From positions 1 through 56,264 of the forward strand of contig JAKADK010000009.1 of assembly GCA_021820665.1 (NCBI GenBank): DNA of 56,264 nt, written 5' to 3'. This document shows positions 28,206 to 37,192 of this stretch, in pieces. Made by a program: the position numbers and the translations under genes. The stretch is from Actinomycetes bacterium. Lineage in GTDB: Bacteria > Actinomycetota > Acidimicrobiia > Acidimicrobiales > RAAP-2. Every line of letters starts with the position of its first letter. Position 1 is the first letter of the stretch. The notes below the pieces were generated by a model. It ran no database searches. It saw only the letters and a list, made by a program, of their open reading frames with translations, and was not told the DNA's origin.

Positions 28206-29423
28206 GTGGAGGATGCCGGGGCTCCAGTGCGGCTGACCGGGGCGGCGACCGACGTGGCTTCCTCCGGAGAGGCGTTCCCCTCCCCGGCGCGGGTGGTGAT
28301 GATCGGTGCCGGGCAGCTGGCGCGCATGACCCACCAGGCCGGCATCGACTACGGCGTCAGGCTGCACGTGCTCGCGGCCACGGTGGACGATCCTGCCGTG
28401 ACGGCAGGAGCGGGCTACTCGCTCGGCGCCGTTGACCGCCTGGACGACCTGGCCGCGGCGGCCGGTCACGGCGACGTGCTCACCTTCGACCACGAGCTGG
28501 TCCCCCCGGCCCACCTCCGGGTGCTCGAAGAGGCGGGCCACGTCCTGCGCCCGAGCGCACGGGCAGCCGCATTCGCCCAGGACAAGCTCTTCGCCCGGCG
28601 CCAGCTCGGCAACGTGGGGGACCTCGCCGTCCCGATGCCGGCGTTCGCTCCCGCCGGCAGCGCCGACGACGTCGGAGCCTTTGCCGCGGCCCACGGCTGG
28701 CCGGTGGTCCTCAAGGCGCGGGGCGGCGGCTACGACGGCCGGGGTGTCCACGTGCTCGCCAGCCCCGAGGATGCGCTCCGCCTGTTGCCGGGCACGGCGG
28801 GTACTTCCGAGCCGGAGTGGGTGGTCGAGGAGCACCTGGAGATCGCCGCCGAGCTCGCCATCCTGGTCGCCCGGCGACCCTCGGGCCAGCTCCTCAGCTA
28901 TCCGGCGGTCGGCACCCGCCAGGAGGACGGCATGTGCCGGGAGCTCGTCATGCCCGCGGACGTTCCCTCCGACGTGGCCGGCGAGGCTACCCGTCTTGCC
29001 GAGTCCATCGTGGCCGGGATCGGCGGCACCGGTATCTGCGCCGTCGAGTTCTTCTGGGACACCGGTGGTCGGCTCTTCCTCAACGAGCTGGCGCTCCGGC
29101 CGCACAACTCCGGGCACGCCACGATCGAGGCGTGCGTGACCTCCCAGTTCCACCAGCACCTGCGGGCCGTGCTCGACTGGCCGCTCGGTCCCACCGCCCT
29201 GGTCCGCCCGGCTGCTACCGTGAACCTCGTGGGCGGAGCGGAGGGCATCGACTACTCCACCCGCCTTCCCGAGGCCCTCCGGGTTCCCGGCGCCCACGTC
29301 CACTTGTATGCCAAGACCTCCCGACCGGGGAGGAAGATCGGCCACGTGACGGCGCTGGGCGCCAGCACCGAGGAAGCCCTCGACACCGCCCGGGCTGCCG
29401 CCGCGCTTCTCACCGAACCGTGA
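28206..29423 (+). CDS. purK: N5-carboxyaminoimidazole ribonucleotide synthase
   Basis: Step 6a of purine synthesis: ATP-dependent conversion of AIR and bicarbonate to N5-CAIR. The 405-residue ATP-grasp enzyme has VVMIGAGQLARMTHQA (N-terminal domain), LTFDHELVPPAHL, PVVLKARGGGYDGRGV (ATP-grasp loop), EEHLEIAAELAILVAR and FFWDTGGRLFLNELALRPHNSGH (metal site). GTG 28206 follows GGGAGGTGATG (ribosome binding site at about 28191-28196) and includes a poorly conserved N-terminal 25 residues. purE follows 232 bp downstream; PurE uses the PurK product. Confidence 0.94.
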   Translation: MEDAGAPVRLTGAATDVASSGEAFPSPARVVMIGAGQLARMTHQAGIDYGVRLHVLAATVDDPAVTAGAGYSLGAVDRLDDLAAAAGHGDVLTFDHELVPPAHLRVLEEAGHVLRPSARAAAFAQDKLFARRQLGNVGDLAVPMPAFAPAGSADDVGAFAAAHGWPVVLKARGGGYDGRGVHVLASPEDALRLLPGTAGTSEPEWVVEEHLEIAAELAILVARRPSGQLLSYPAVGTRQEDGMCRELVMPADVPSDVAGEATRLAESIVAGIGGTGICAVEFFWDTGGRLFLNELALRPHNSGHATIEACVTSQFHQHLRAVLDWPLGPTALVRPAATVNLVGGAEGIDYSTRLPEALRVPGAHVHLYAKTSRPGRKIGHVTALGASTEEALDTARAAAALLTEP

Positions 29424-29547
29424 CCGAACGGTCGATGCCCGGGCGGGGGTCCGTCAGGTAGCGGGGTGACGGCCTGTCGATGCGTCGATGCCCAGGGCGG
29501 GCCCCGCGAGGCGACCGCCGCCCATGTCCCGCGCGGTGCCGGTCAGC

Positions 29548-29553
29548 TATCGT
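29548..29553 (+). promoter_or_regulatory. -10 box of the purE upstream ORF
   Basis: TATCGT ends 7 nt before ATG 29561, suggesting a leaderless mRNA that starts with the small upstream ORF rather than purE itself. Confidence 0.5.
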
Positions 29554-29560
29554 GCGCCCT

Positions 29561-29659
29561 ATGCCGAGACCTGTGCAGGGCGGACCGAACGGCCTGGCCT
29601 CCGGGAAAACCCCGGGGGCGGCGGAGCTGCCGAGGTGGGCTCCGGGGCTGATCCGGTGA
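29561..29659 (+). CDS. Leaderless upstream ORF coupled to purE
   Basis: ATG 29561 to TGA 29657-29659 encodes 32 residues starting [11 protein letters not shown] and ending WAPGLIR. A -10 box ends 7 nt upstream, and the stop overlaps the purE start as GTGA. No homologue is recognised. The best reading is a leader peptide whose translation delivers ribosomes to the purE GTG, which lacks a good ribosome binding site of its own. It could alternatively be chance sequence, with purE starting further upstream in its own frame. Confidence 0.45.
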   Translation: MPRPVQGGPNGLASGKTPGAAELPRWAPGLIR

Positions 29660-30189
29660 GGGCGGCCGTCCGGGTGGGGATCGTGATGGGCAGCGACTCC
29701 GACCTGGAGACGATGCGTCCGGCGTCCGACGCCCTGACCGAGGTGGGCATCGCCCACGAGCTGCGAGTGGTGTCCGCCCACCGCACGCCGCGTGACATGC
29801 TCGCCTACGGAGCCGACGCCGCCGGCCGCGGGCTGCGGGTCATCATTGCCGGGGCCGGTGGTGCCGCTCACCTGCCCGGGATGCTGGCTGCCGTGACCAG
29901 GCTGCCGGTGATCGGCGTCCCGGTCCCCCTGCGTTACCTCGACGGCCTCGACTCGCTGCTGTCCATGGTGCAGATGCCCTCGGGCGTCCCTGTCGCCACC
30001 GTGGCCGTCGGTGGCAGCCGCAACGCCGGGCTGCTCGCCGCCCGGATCCTGGCGCTCGACGACCCGGTGGTGGACCGCGCTCTGGCGGACCTCGCCGACC
30101 GTGCCGCGGCGTCGTCACGGGCCGCTGACCGTCGTGTCGCGACGGCGTCCGGAGCAACACCGGGCGCTGCCGTCGAGCAGCCACGCTGA
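29656..30189 (+). CDS. purE: N5-carboxyaminoimidazole ribonucleotide mutase
   Basis: Converts N5-CAIR to CAIR in purine synthesis. The 177-residue product contains the family core [28 protein letters not shown] (catalytic His), [50 protein letters not shown] and [10 protein letters not shown]. The C-terminal 35 residues are a low-complexity Ala/Arg extension. GTG 29656 is the start just before the core, within a GTGA overlap with the upstream ORF stop. An upstream in-frame start at 29488 or 29524 would add unconserved Pro/Arg-rich sequence. Confidence 0.94.
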   Translation: MRAAVRVGIVMGSDSDLETMRPASDALTEVGIAHELRVVSAHRTPRDMLAYGADAAGRGLRVIIAGAGGAAHLPGMLAAVTRLPVIGVPVPLRYLDGLDSLLSMVQMPSGVPVATVAVGGSRNAGLLAARILALDDPVVDRALADLADRAAASSRAADRRVATASGATPGAAVEQPR

Positions 30190-30307
30190 CGAGGGGGGCC
30201 GGGAGGAGGCCGGACGTCGCTCGGAGAGCGGTTCGGGCGACACGCCGGCGGGGACGGGCCCGGCAAGGTGGTGAGGCCCCGTCGGCACCGGCCCGTCGAC
30301 TCGCCCC

Positions 30308-30340
30308 GGCGTCACCTGGAACGGATTGGCGTCACCTGGA
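30308..30340 (+). repeat. 13-bp direct repeat, 20-bp period
   Basis: GGCGTCACCTGGA occurs at 30308-30320 and 30328-30340 in the 264-bp gap between purE and the lipoprotein gene. The two-turn helical spacing suggests a tandem protein-binding site, but no regulator is known. Confidence 0.6.
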
Positions 30341-30453
30341 TCGACCCGACCCGACCTGCCTCGGCGTTCCTGCTCACGGTACCGCCGCACTTCATCGAAC
30401 CCTCATGTGGTCTTCGCACCGGCTTCATCGGTGTGGCACACGCTGTAGGGGTG

Positions 30454-31593
30454 ATGGCGAGACGCCCACGGTCGGCGGTGGTCGCCACCGCGGTGGTGCT
30501 CCTCGTCCTGAGCACCGCGGCGTGTGGTGCCTGGGTGGCGCCGAGCGCGTCGACCACGCCGCACGGCTCCCCCGGTCCGGCCGGGAGCGCGCTGAGCGCC
30601 GCCGTCCTGGCGCGGGTCCGCCAGAGCCCTCTTGCCTGGATGATCTCGTCTGGCGCCCTCTCCCGTCTGGCGGCGGCGGGCCTTCCTCCGGCCCTGCTCG
30701 CCGCCTACTTCGATCGATCGTCGACCATCGTGTTGGGCGGCAACGGGGCACCCGACCCGCTCGTCCCCAATGCATCACCGGCAGCGGACTTCACCAGTGC
30801 CTCGGCCCTCGCCGCCGCCCTCGACCACCACCGGGTCCCCACGTCGGTCCACCTCCTCGTGCTCGACATCGAGGCATGGCCGCTCACCCCTCGCGCCGAG
30901 CAGCGCGCCCCGATCGAAGCGGCCCGACGGGCGCTTGCCGCGGCGACCGCCTCCGGCAAGCGGCTCGTGTTCACGCCGGCCGTCGACCTGGTCCCCGTGC
31001 TCCTCGGCCGCCGGCTCGCCGGAGAGGCGCTCTCCGGCGCCTACGACCGGCTCCTTGCCGGACCAGGAGCTGACGTCGGCTCGGAGCTCGAGGTCCAGGC
31101 GCAGTCCACCGAGGGGACGCCGGCGGCATCCACGTTCGCCGTCCGTGCCCGTGCCGCGGCTGAACAGGCGCAACCTGGCGAGCCGGTCGTGGTCGGACTG
31201 TCGACCAACCCGGGTGGGAGGCGCGTCCCGCCTGCCGACCTGCTCACCCTCGTGCACGACACCCCGGGCGCGGCCGGCTACTGGTTGAACGTGCCACGAG
31301 CGGGCGTTGCCTGCCCGCGGTGCGGCCAACCGCAACCCCAGGTGGGCGTGGCGTTCCTGGAAGAGCTGGCCGGCATGCGGCCCAGATCTCAGGGAAGCGC
31401 GATGGCGAAGTCTCTATCGCCCGGATCGAGGAGGCCGAACAGGGTCACCAGCGTGCCGGCGTCCCCGTCGATCACCACGTCCCCCGCTGCCAGCGCGTCG
31501 GGGATCGTGACGGCCTCGGTCAGGATGGCGTCCAACGTCGACCGGGTGAGGGCAACGGTCACCGAGGCGTCCGGGTCGGCTCGCGAGACGTAG
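30454..31593 (+). CDS. Putative lipoprotein with TIM-barrel-like domain
   Basis: Not recognised as a named family. The 379-residue product starts MARRPRSAVVATAVVLLVLSTAACG, a signal peptide with a lipobox-like STAAC, so Cys24 is probably lipidated. The exported part has alternating strand-helix segments, including VHLLVLDIEAWPLTPRAEQ, GKRLVFTPAVDL, EPVVVGLSTNPGG and AGYWLNVPR, which resemble a TIM barrel of glycoside-hydrolase type; this is inference. About 67 C-terminal residues (from 31389) are antisense to the alkyl sulfatase gene and probably not part of the domain. GTG 30451 is an alternative start. Confidence 0.6.
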   Translation: MARRPRSAVVATAVVLLVLSTAACGAWVAPSASTTPHGSPGPAGSALSAAVLARVRQSPLAWMISSGALSRLAAAGLPPALLAAYFDRSSTIVLGGNGAPDPLVPNASPAADFTSASALAAALDHHRVPTSVHLLVLDIEAWPLTPRAEQRAPIEAARRALAAATASGKRLVFTPAVDLVPVLLGRRLAGEALSGAYDRLLAGPGADVGSELEVQAQSTEGTPAASTFAVRARAAAEQAQPGEPVVVGLSTNPGGRRVPPADLLTLVHDTPGAAGYWLNVPRAGVACPRCGQPQPQVGVAFLEELAGMRPRSQGSAMAKSLSPGSRRPNRVTSVPASPSITTSPAASASGIVTASVRMASNVDRVRATVTEASGSARET

Positions 31594-33314
31594 TTGAGGG
31601 CGCAGTGCTCCAGGCGGAGCGCCCACCAGGCGTCGGTGTCGGTGAAGTGCCAGTTCATCGACAGGGAGATCCCACCGGCCCGCGGTCCGTCCAGTCGGAC
31701 GGCGAGGAGATCGAAGACCATGTCGACGGTCATCGCCTCTAGGACGTCGGCGCGGCTTGCCGGCCGGGCCCCCGGGGAGGCGTGCAAGCCGCCGCGGAGC
31801 TCCAGGGCACCGGTGAGGTAGAAGTTGCGCCACGGGCCGGACTCGGCCTGGTAACCGAGCTGCTCGAAGGCGGCGGCCTGGAGCTGGCGGGCGTCGGTGT
31901 TCTCCGGGTCGGCGAAGACCAGGTGCCCCAGCACCTGGGCAACCCACCGGTACTCGCCGGCGTCGTAGTCGGCGCGCGCCCGGGCGAGGATGGCTTCGGC
32001 TCCCCCCATGTACTCCACGTAGCGGGCACCTGCCGGTTCTGGGGGAAGCGGGTGGAGGTTGGCTGGGTTGCCGTCGAAGAACCCGAGGTACTTCTGGTAG
32101 ACGGCCCGGGCGTTGTGGTGCACGGTCCCGTAGTAGCCCCGGCTGGAGAGCTCGGTGGCCAGCTCGGTGGGCAGCTCCAGCTCCTCGGCGATCTCCAGGG
32201 ACGTGAGCCCCCGGTTGGCCAGTCGCATGGTCTGGTCGTGGAGGTAGCGGTAGGTGTCCCGCTGGGTGCGGAGGTAGTCGGTCAGCTCGCCGGTCCCAAA
32301 GCGTGGCCAGTGGTGGGAGGCGAACAGCACGTCGGAGCCCGACGCGAACAGCTCGATCGCCTCGTTGATGTACTTGCTCCAGGCCAGCGCGTCCCTGACC
32401 TCCGCACCCCGCAGGGTGTAGAGGTTGTGCATCACGCTCGTGCAGTTCTCGGCCATGCATAGGGCCCGGAGCTCAGGGAAGTGGAACGTCATCTCGGCCG
32501 GAGCCTCCGTGTCCGGCGTGTACTGGAACACGACCCGGACCCCGTCCAGCACCAGCTCCTCACCGGTGTGCCCGACCTCGTGGGTGGGGGCGATGAGCCC
32601 GGTGGACCCGGCCGGGACGGTCTTGCCGAGCCCGCAGTCCACCTGGCCGGTTGGTCCCTTCGGGAGCAGGTTGCCGTACATGTAGGCAGCCCGCCGGAGC
32701 ATGGCGGTACCAGCGATGACATTCTCGAAGACGGCCGCCCTCAAGAACCCGGCGGGAGCGACGATCGGGATGTGCTCGTCGGCGACCTGCTGGCGGCTCA
32801 CCACGCCCAGGGCGCCCATGAAGTGGTCGGCGTGGCTATGGGTGTAGATCACCGCCTTCACCGGCCGCTCCCCGAGGTGGTGGGTGGCGAGGGCCATCGC
32901 AGCCCGGGCGGTCTCGGTCGACGTCAGCGGGTCTATCACGATCCAGCCGGTGTCGCCGGCGACCAGGCTGATGTTGGAGATGTCGTACCCGCGCACCTGG
33001 TAGATCCGGTCGGCCACCTGGTAGAGGCCGTGGGTGGTGTTGAGGCGAGCCTGACGCCACAGGCTGGGGTTCACGGTCGCCGGCGCGTCGCCGGTGACGA
33101 ACCGGTAGGCGTCCATGTCCCACACCGTCCGCTCGGGGGCACGGTCGTGGGGGATCACCAGGCTTTCGAGCCCGCCGATCCGACCCCGCTCGACGCGCTC
33201 GAAATCGGCCGGGTCCGAGAGCGGCAGCCCGTCGGCGGACGCGGCGTTGGCCGACTGGGTGGAGGGGGTGGCGACCTCCGGGCCGGGCTCCAGTCGTCGG
33301 GGTGGCGTGCTCAC
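31389..33314 (-). CDS. Alkyl sulfatase-like metallo-beta-lactamase-fold hydrolase
   Basis: A 641-residue protein of the SdsA1/BDS1 linear alkyl sulfatase family, which releases sulfate from alkyl sulfate esters. The metal site YTHSHADHFMGALG (HxHxDH) is near residue 160, the second set of ligands lies in FPELRALCMAENC and LFASHHWPRFG, followed by a helical dimerisation domain (from about 400) and a C-terminal SCP2-like lipid-binding domain (about 515-641) ending DRDFAIALP. Length is normal. The N-terminal region contains no clear signal peptide, unlike periplasmic SdsA1. Start GTG 33314 has a GAGGAGAGG ribosome binding site. Confidence 0.9.
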   Translation of the reverse strand: MSTPPRRLEPGPEVATPSTQSANAASADGLPLSDPADFERVERGRIGGLESLVIPHDRAPERTVWDMDAYRFVTGDAPATVNPSLWRQARLNTTHGLYQVADRIYQVRGYDISNISLVAGDTGWIVIDPLTSTETARAAMALATHHLGERPVKAVIYTHSHADHFMGALGVVSRQQVADEHIPIVAPAGFLRAAVFENVIAGTAMLRRAAYMYGNLLPKGPTGQVDCGLGKTVPAGSTGLIAPTHEVGHTGEELVLDGVRVVFQYTPDTEAPAEMTFHFPELRALCMAENCTSVMHNLYTLRGAEVRDALAWSKYINEAIELFASGSDVLFASHHWPRFGTGELTDYLRTQRDTYRYLHDQTMRLANRGLTSLEIAEELELPTELATELSSRGYYGTVHHNARAVYQKYLGFFDGNPANLHPLPPEPAGARYVEYMGGAEAILARARADYDAGEYRWVAQVLGHLVFADPENTDARQLQAAAFEQLGYQAESGPWRNFYLTGALELRGGLHASPGARPASRADVLEAMTVDMVFDLLAVRLDGPRAGGISLSMNWHFTDTDAWWALRLEHCALNYVSRADPDASVTVALTRSTLDAILTEAVTIPDALAAGDVVIDGDAGTLVTLFGLLDPGDRDFAIALP

Positions 33315-33554
33315 GGTCGTCCTCTCCTCGGGTCAGTGCCGCGTCCGTCGCGGGAACGGTGTACCACGGTGGCAGGGAAGGGGCCCAGGCGGTCCTTCCC
33401 GGCCCCACTCCAGCCCGAGCACGGTCGCCCACGCAAACCGGCTCGAGCCCGAGCACACCCGAGCCAGCCCGGTCACCGTTCGCCACCCGGGTGCCTGCTG
33501 GAGCCCGGTCGCCCGGTCACACCGGTCCGCCCACGCCCGGTCCGCCCACGCCGG

Positions 33555-34850
33555 TCACGTGCCTCCCGACGGGCTCGTGCGCACCTTGTTGAACGGGACG
33601 TCGCGGTCGACCTCGGGCTCCTTTGGCAGTCCGAGCACCCGCTCGCCGAGGATGTTCCGCATGATCTCGTTCGTTCCGCCGGCGATGCCGGCGGCGGGAG
33701 CGGAGAGCACCCGCTCGGCCCACGCAGACGACACGCTGGGGTCCACGTCGAAGCATGTGGCTTCGGGGCCGGCGAGCGCGGCGCCCAGGCGCGCGCCCCG
33801 GGCCGTGAGCAGGCTGCCGGCGAGCTTGGCGATCGATCCCTCGGGACCGGGCGCCCGGCCGGCACTGGCCGCCGCGCGTACGCGGAGCCCGACGAGGTCG
33901 AGGGTGCGTGCCCGCACGAGAAGATCGGCGAGATCCTGGCGGGCGAGCGGGTCGCGCTCGAGCCCGCGCCGGCGCGCCGTGTCGAGGTGCGCCGCGATCG
34001 GCTCGAGCGGCGACGGCAGCCGAGCGGCGCTTCGCCCGGCGCCGATCGAGACCCGCTCGTTCATGAGCGTCGTGATCGCCACCCGCCAACCTTCTCCGGG
34101 CTCGCCGACGACGTGGTCACCGGGCACGCGCACCGAGTCGAGGAAGATCTCGTTGAAGTTGCTGGCACCGTTCATCTGGCGCAGTGGCTTGACCACGACT
34201 CCGGCGGCGTGCATGTCGAGGACGAACATGGTCAGGCCGCGATGCTTGGGGACCTCGGGGTCGGTCCGGGCCAGCAGGATCCCGAGATCACAGTGCTGGG
34301 CACCGGAGGTCCACACCTTTTGACCGTCGACGGTCCACTCGTCGCCGTCGCGCACCGCCCTCGTGAGGAGGCTGGCGACGTCCGAGCCAGCACTCGGCTC
34401 GGAGAAGAGCTGGCACCAGATCTCCTCGCCCCGTGCGGCCGGCCGCACGTAGCGCTGCTTCAGCTCCTCGCTCCCGTGGGCGAGCAGTGTCGGGATGCAC
34501 ATCCCGAAGCCGATCGTGAAGACCCCGCTCGGGAGGTCGAGCTCGGCCGACTCTTCGTTGAAGATGGTCTGGTACGCCGCGGAGAGACCGCGGCCGCCGT
34601 AGGCCACCGGCCAGGTGAGCGCCGCCAGGCCGGCGTCGTAGAGATGCGCTTGGTAGGACTTGGCCCAGGCGACGAGCTCGGCGTCGTCCCGGGCCGGCCA
34701 GCTCCGTTCCTGCTGGTCTCGCCAGTGCACCCACGACTCCAGGGCGCCGCGCACCCGAGCGCGGAACTCGGCTTCCGTCCCCGGGTCGAGTGCCGCGCCG
34801 CCCTCCCCGTCGCGGCGTGCGTCTTGGCTGGAGTTGTCGTTGCCGGCCAT
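33555..34850 (-). CDS. Acyl-CoA dehydrogenase
   Basis: A 431-residue FAD-dependent acyl-CoA dehydrogenase: N-terminal helical domain with WPVAYGGRGLS, middle beta domain with WCQLFSEPSAGSDVASL and VDGQKVWTSGAQHC, and C-terminal helical domain with AGIAGGTNEIMRNILGERVLGLP. The GTNEIMR loop lines the FAD site. ATG 34850 is chosen because GGGAGGG lies 8 nt upstream; ATG 34871 would instead overlap the CoA-transferase stop (ATGA). It forms an operon with the upstream fused CoA-transferase, so the substrate is probably the CoA ester that protein makes. Confidence 0.92.
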   Translation of the reverse strand: MAGNDNSSQDARRDGEGGAALDPGTEAEFRARVRGALESWVHWRDQQERSWPARDDAELVAWAKSYQAHLYDAGLAALTWPVAYGGRGLSAAYQTIFNEESAELDLPSGVFTIGFGMCIPTLLAHGSEELKQRYVRPAARGEEIWCQLFSEPSAGSDVASLLTRAVRDGDEWTVDGQKVWTSGAQHCDLGILLARTDPEVPKHRGLTMFVLDMHAAGVVVKPLRQMNGASNFNEIFLDSVRVPGDHVVGEPGEGWRVAITTLMNERVSIGAGRSAARLPSPLEPIAAHLDTARRRGLERDPLARQDLADLLVRARTLDLVGLRVRAAASAGRAPGPEGSIAKLAGSLLTARGARLGAALAGPEATCFDVDPSVSSAWAERVLSAPAAGIAGGTNEIMRNILGERVLGLPKEPEVDRDVPFNKVRTSPSGGT

Positions 34851-34867
34851 CGTGGTTCCCTCCCTGC

Positions 34868-37192
34868 TCATCGGTAGCTCGGTCCGAGCTTCGGTTCGAA
34901 CGGCTCACCCTGGACGACGATGCCCTCGGCGATGAGAGCGCTCACCTCTCCCTGGGCGAAGCCGTGCTCGATCAGCACCTCCGTGCTGTGCTCGCCGAGC
35001 CCGGGGCACTGAAGGCGCCTCCGCCACGGCGTCCGGCTGAAGTCGGCGAGCACGCCCGGGGTCGTATAGGGCTGCCCACTCCGGCGGGTGTGCACCTCGA
35101 TGAGCCCCGCCTGCCGCCAGGCGTCGTCCCCGACCACTTCGGTCACGCGTCGGGCTGGTGTCGCGGGGACCCCTGCCGCGGCGAGCCTCGCCGCCGCGTC
35201 ACGACGCGTGATGCCAGAGAGCCGACCTGGCCCCAGAGCGGTGCCCGAGTCGCCGCGGCGTACCTCGAGCCCCGCGTCGGCGCAGGCGTCCGGCTGGTCG
35301 TCATCGGCTTCGACCCGGACGTAGCCGTCGGCGACCCGGACGTAGCAGTGCGTTCCGCGCCCTGCGAAGTCCCGGCCACCGATCGGGCAGGGCGGGCGGC
35401 CGGGGAAGCGAACGAGCTCGCCTCCCTGTAGGAAGGTTCCTGTCGCCGCCAGCGACGTCTCGACGCGCTGGCCCTCGCCGGTGCGGGCACGGTGGTACAG
35501 GGCGAGGCATACCCCCAGCGCCGAAAGGGCGGCAGCCGCCACGTCGTTGATCGGAACGGTCATGAGCACGGGCTCGTCGTCGCCGCCCTGAGCCGTCATC
35601 ATCCCGCTCATCGCCTGTACGACCGGATCAAAGGCCGGGTAGGTGCGGAGCGGGCCGGAACTACCGAAGCCGGTGACCGAGAGCGCGATGAGCCCGGTCC
35701 GGAGCCGGGACAAGGTCCCGTAGTCCGCTCCGAGCCGCTCGAGCACTCCGGCACGGGCATTGTCCATCACCACGTCGAGGTCCTCCATCATGCGGTGGAG
35801 GACTGCTCGGCCCTCCGGGACCGACAGGTCGAGCCCGAGACCGCGCATGCCCCGGTTGTAGGTGAAGCCCGGGGTCTTGAACGGATCGCCCGCAGGCGCC
35901 TCGAGCTTGACGACATCGGCACCCAGACCGGCGAGGAGATGACCGGCGTAGGGGCCAGCGAGGTAGGTCCCGAGATGGAGCACCCGTACCCCGGCCAGCG
36001 GTCCGGTTCCACCGCCCGATCGGTTGGCCGGAGTCCCGCTCGGCACCCGCCCCTCACCTCCCGGCGCCGCCTCCTCGTCCCAGCGCCCCCGCGCCCCGTC
36101 GCCGAGGCGAGGCGCGCCGTGGTGGACCGCCCCCGGGGAGACGCTCATGGCCAGCGGCACGCCACCCATGACGACCGTCCCACGCTCCTCGTCTCCGACC
36201 TCGACGCGCATCGCGATCGCTCGAAGTTGGGGATGGTCGAGCCACGCCTCGCGTTCCCCGAGGAGCGCACAGGGAACGTCGGCGGCCTGGAAGCGAGAGC
36301 GCCATTCGTCGGCGTCCTTGGTTGCCATGGCGGCTGCGAAGCGATCCCGAACCCACCCGCGGTTCTCCGGGGCGATGACCTGCTCGACGGCACCACCGAG
36401 GCGAGGATCGGCGAGCACGTCTTCCACGTCCAGTGCCGTGAAGCTGCGGCGGGCGAACTTCGCCCCGAGCGCGGCAAGGAACACCCAGTGCCCGTCGCGG
36501 GTCCGGTAGCGGGTGTAGCACGGGTTCGGCCCGCCCGGCCCGACGTCGGTGTGGGGTTCCGGCGACGAGGGGTCGAGGCTGAGAAAGCCCGCCGCCGCCT
36601 CCAGCACCGCGTGGACACCGGTCACGGTGACGGCCTGTCCGCGACCGGAGGCCTCGCGCTCGTAGAGCGCGGCAACGGCGCACGCCGATGCCCACGCTCC
36701 CTGGACCATCAGCAGGTGAGGGAAGATCGACTCCACCGGCCCCCCGGAGAAACTCGACTGGCGGAGGGACACGCCCGTCGCCGCGGCGAGCAGTTCGTTC
36801 GACTCCCTTCCGCCGTGCCACGGTGCGACGCCCGCAGAGGGGGCGACGTGGAGCACGACGAGGCGGGGGTTCTCACGGTGGCATCGTTCGGGGTCGATCC
36901 CGTGGCGCTCGAGGCTCGCCCGCCCGCTCGTCACGCAGAGATCAGCGACCCGAAGCTGGCTCCCGAGCCACGCCCGGTCCTCGGGCCGCCCCGGGTCGGC
37001 GACGACAGAGGACTTGTTCCGGTTCCAGACGGCGAACCCCGGGCACCGGCGAGCCCGATCGCCGGCGGGAACCTCGACTTTGACGACATCGGCGCCGTGG
37101 TCCGCCAGGCACATCGCCGCTACCGGCCCGGCGATCCCCTCGCTGAGCTCGAGGACCCGCAGCCCGTGGAGGGCACCTCGCATGCCTGGCAT
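34868..37192 (-). CDS. Fused two-domain CaiB/BaiF (class III) CoA-transferase
   Basis: A 774-residue fusion of two class III CoA-transferase domains, each usually about 390-400 residues and acting as an interlocked homodimer. Domain 1 starts LRVLELSEGIAGPVAAMCLADHGADVVKVE; domain 2 starts VRVLHLGTYLAGPYAGHLLAGLGADVVKLE near residue 400, after a Gly/Ser-rich linker. In domain 2 the catalytic Asp is D523 in PAFDPVVQAMSG. At the same place domain 1 has Asn132 (ESNELLAAATG), so domain 1 is probably not catalytic. ATG 37192 has an upstream GGGGAG. It moves CoA between an acyl-CoA and a free acid; the partner is likely the next gene's substrate. Confidence 0.88.
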   Translation of the reverse strand: MPGMRGALHGLRVLELSEGIAGPVAAMCLADHGADVVKVEVPAGDRARRCPGFAVWNRNKSSVVADPGRPEDRAWLGSQLRVADLCVTSGRASLERHGIDPERCHRENPRLVVLHVAPSAGVAPWHGGRESNELLAAATGVSLRQSSFSGGPVESIFPHLLMVQGAWASACAVAALYEREASGRGQAVTVTGVHAVLEAAAGFLSLDPSSPEPHTDVGPGGPNPCYTRYRTRDGHWVFLAALGAKFARRSFTALDVEDVLADPRLGGAVEQVIAPENRGWVRDRFAAAMATKDADEWRSRFQAADVPCALLGEREAWLDHPQLRAIAMRVEVGDEERGTVVMGGVPLAMSVSPGAVHHGAPRLGDGARGRWDEEAAPGGEGRVPSGTPANRSGGGTGPLAGVRVLHLGTYLAGPYAGHLLAGLGADVVKLEAPAGDPFKTPGFTYNRGMRGLGLDLSVPEGRAVLHRMMEDLDVVMDNARAGVLERLGADYGTLSRLRTGLIALSVTGFGSSGPLRTYPAFDPVVQAMSGMMTAQGGDDEPVLMTVPINDVAAAALSALGVCLALYHRARTGEGQRVETSLAATGTFLQGGELVRFPGRPPCPIGGRDFAGRGTHCYVRVADGYVRVEADDDQPDACADAGLEVRRGDSGTALGPGRLSGITRRDAAARLAAAGVPATPARRVTEVVGDDAWRQAGLIEVHTRRSGQPYTTPGVLADFSRTPWRRRLQCPGLGEHSTEVLIEHGFAQGEVSALIAEGIVVQGEPFEPKLGPSYR

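Noticed and set aside
33315..33554. C-rich repeats (CCGGTCCGCCCACG twice, 15-bp period) between the sulfatase and dehydrogenase genes
   Set aside because: They are low-complexity and imperfect, with no promoter or hairpin logic. They may be decayed coding or spacer sequence, so they are not called as an element.
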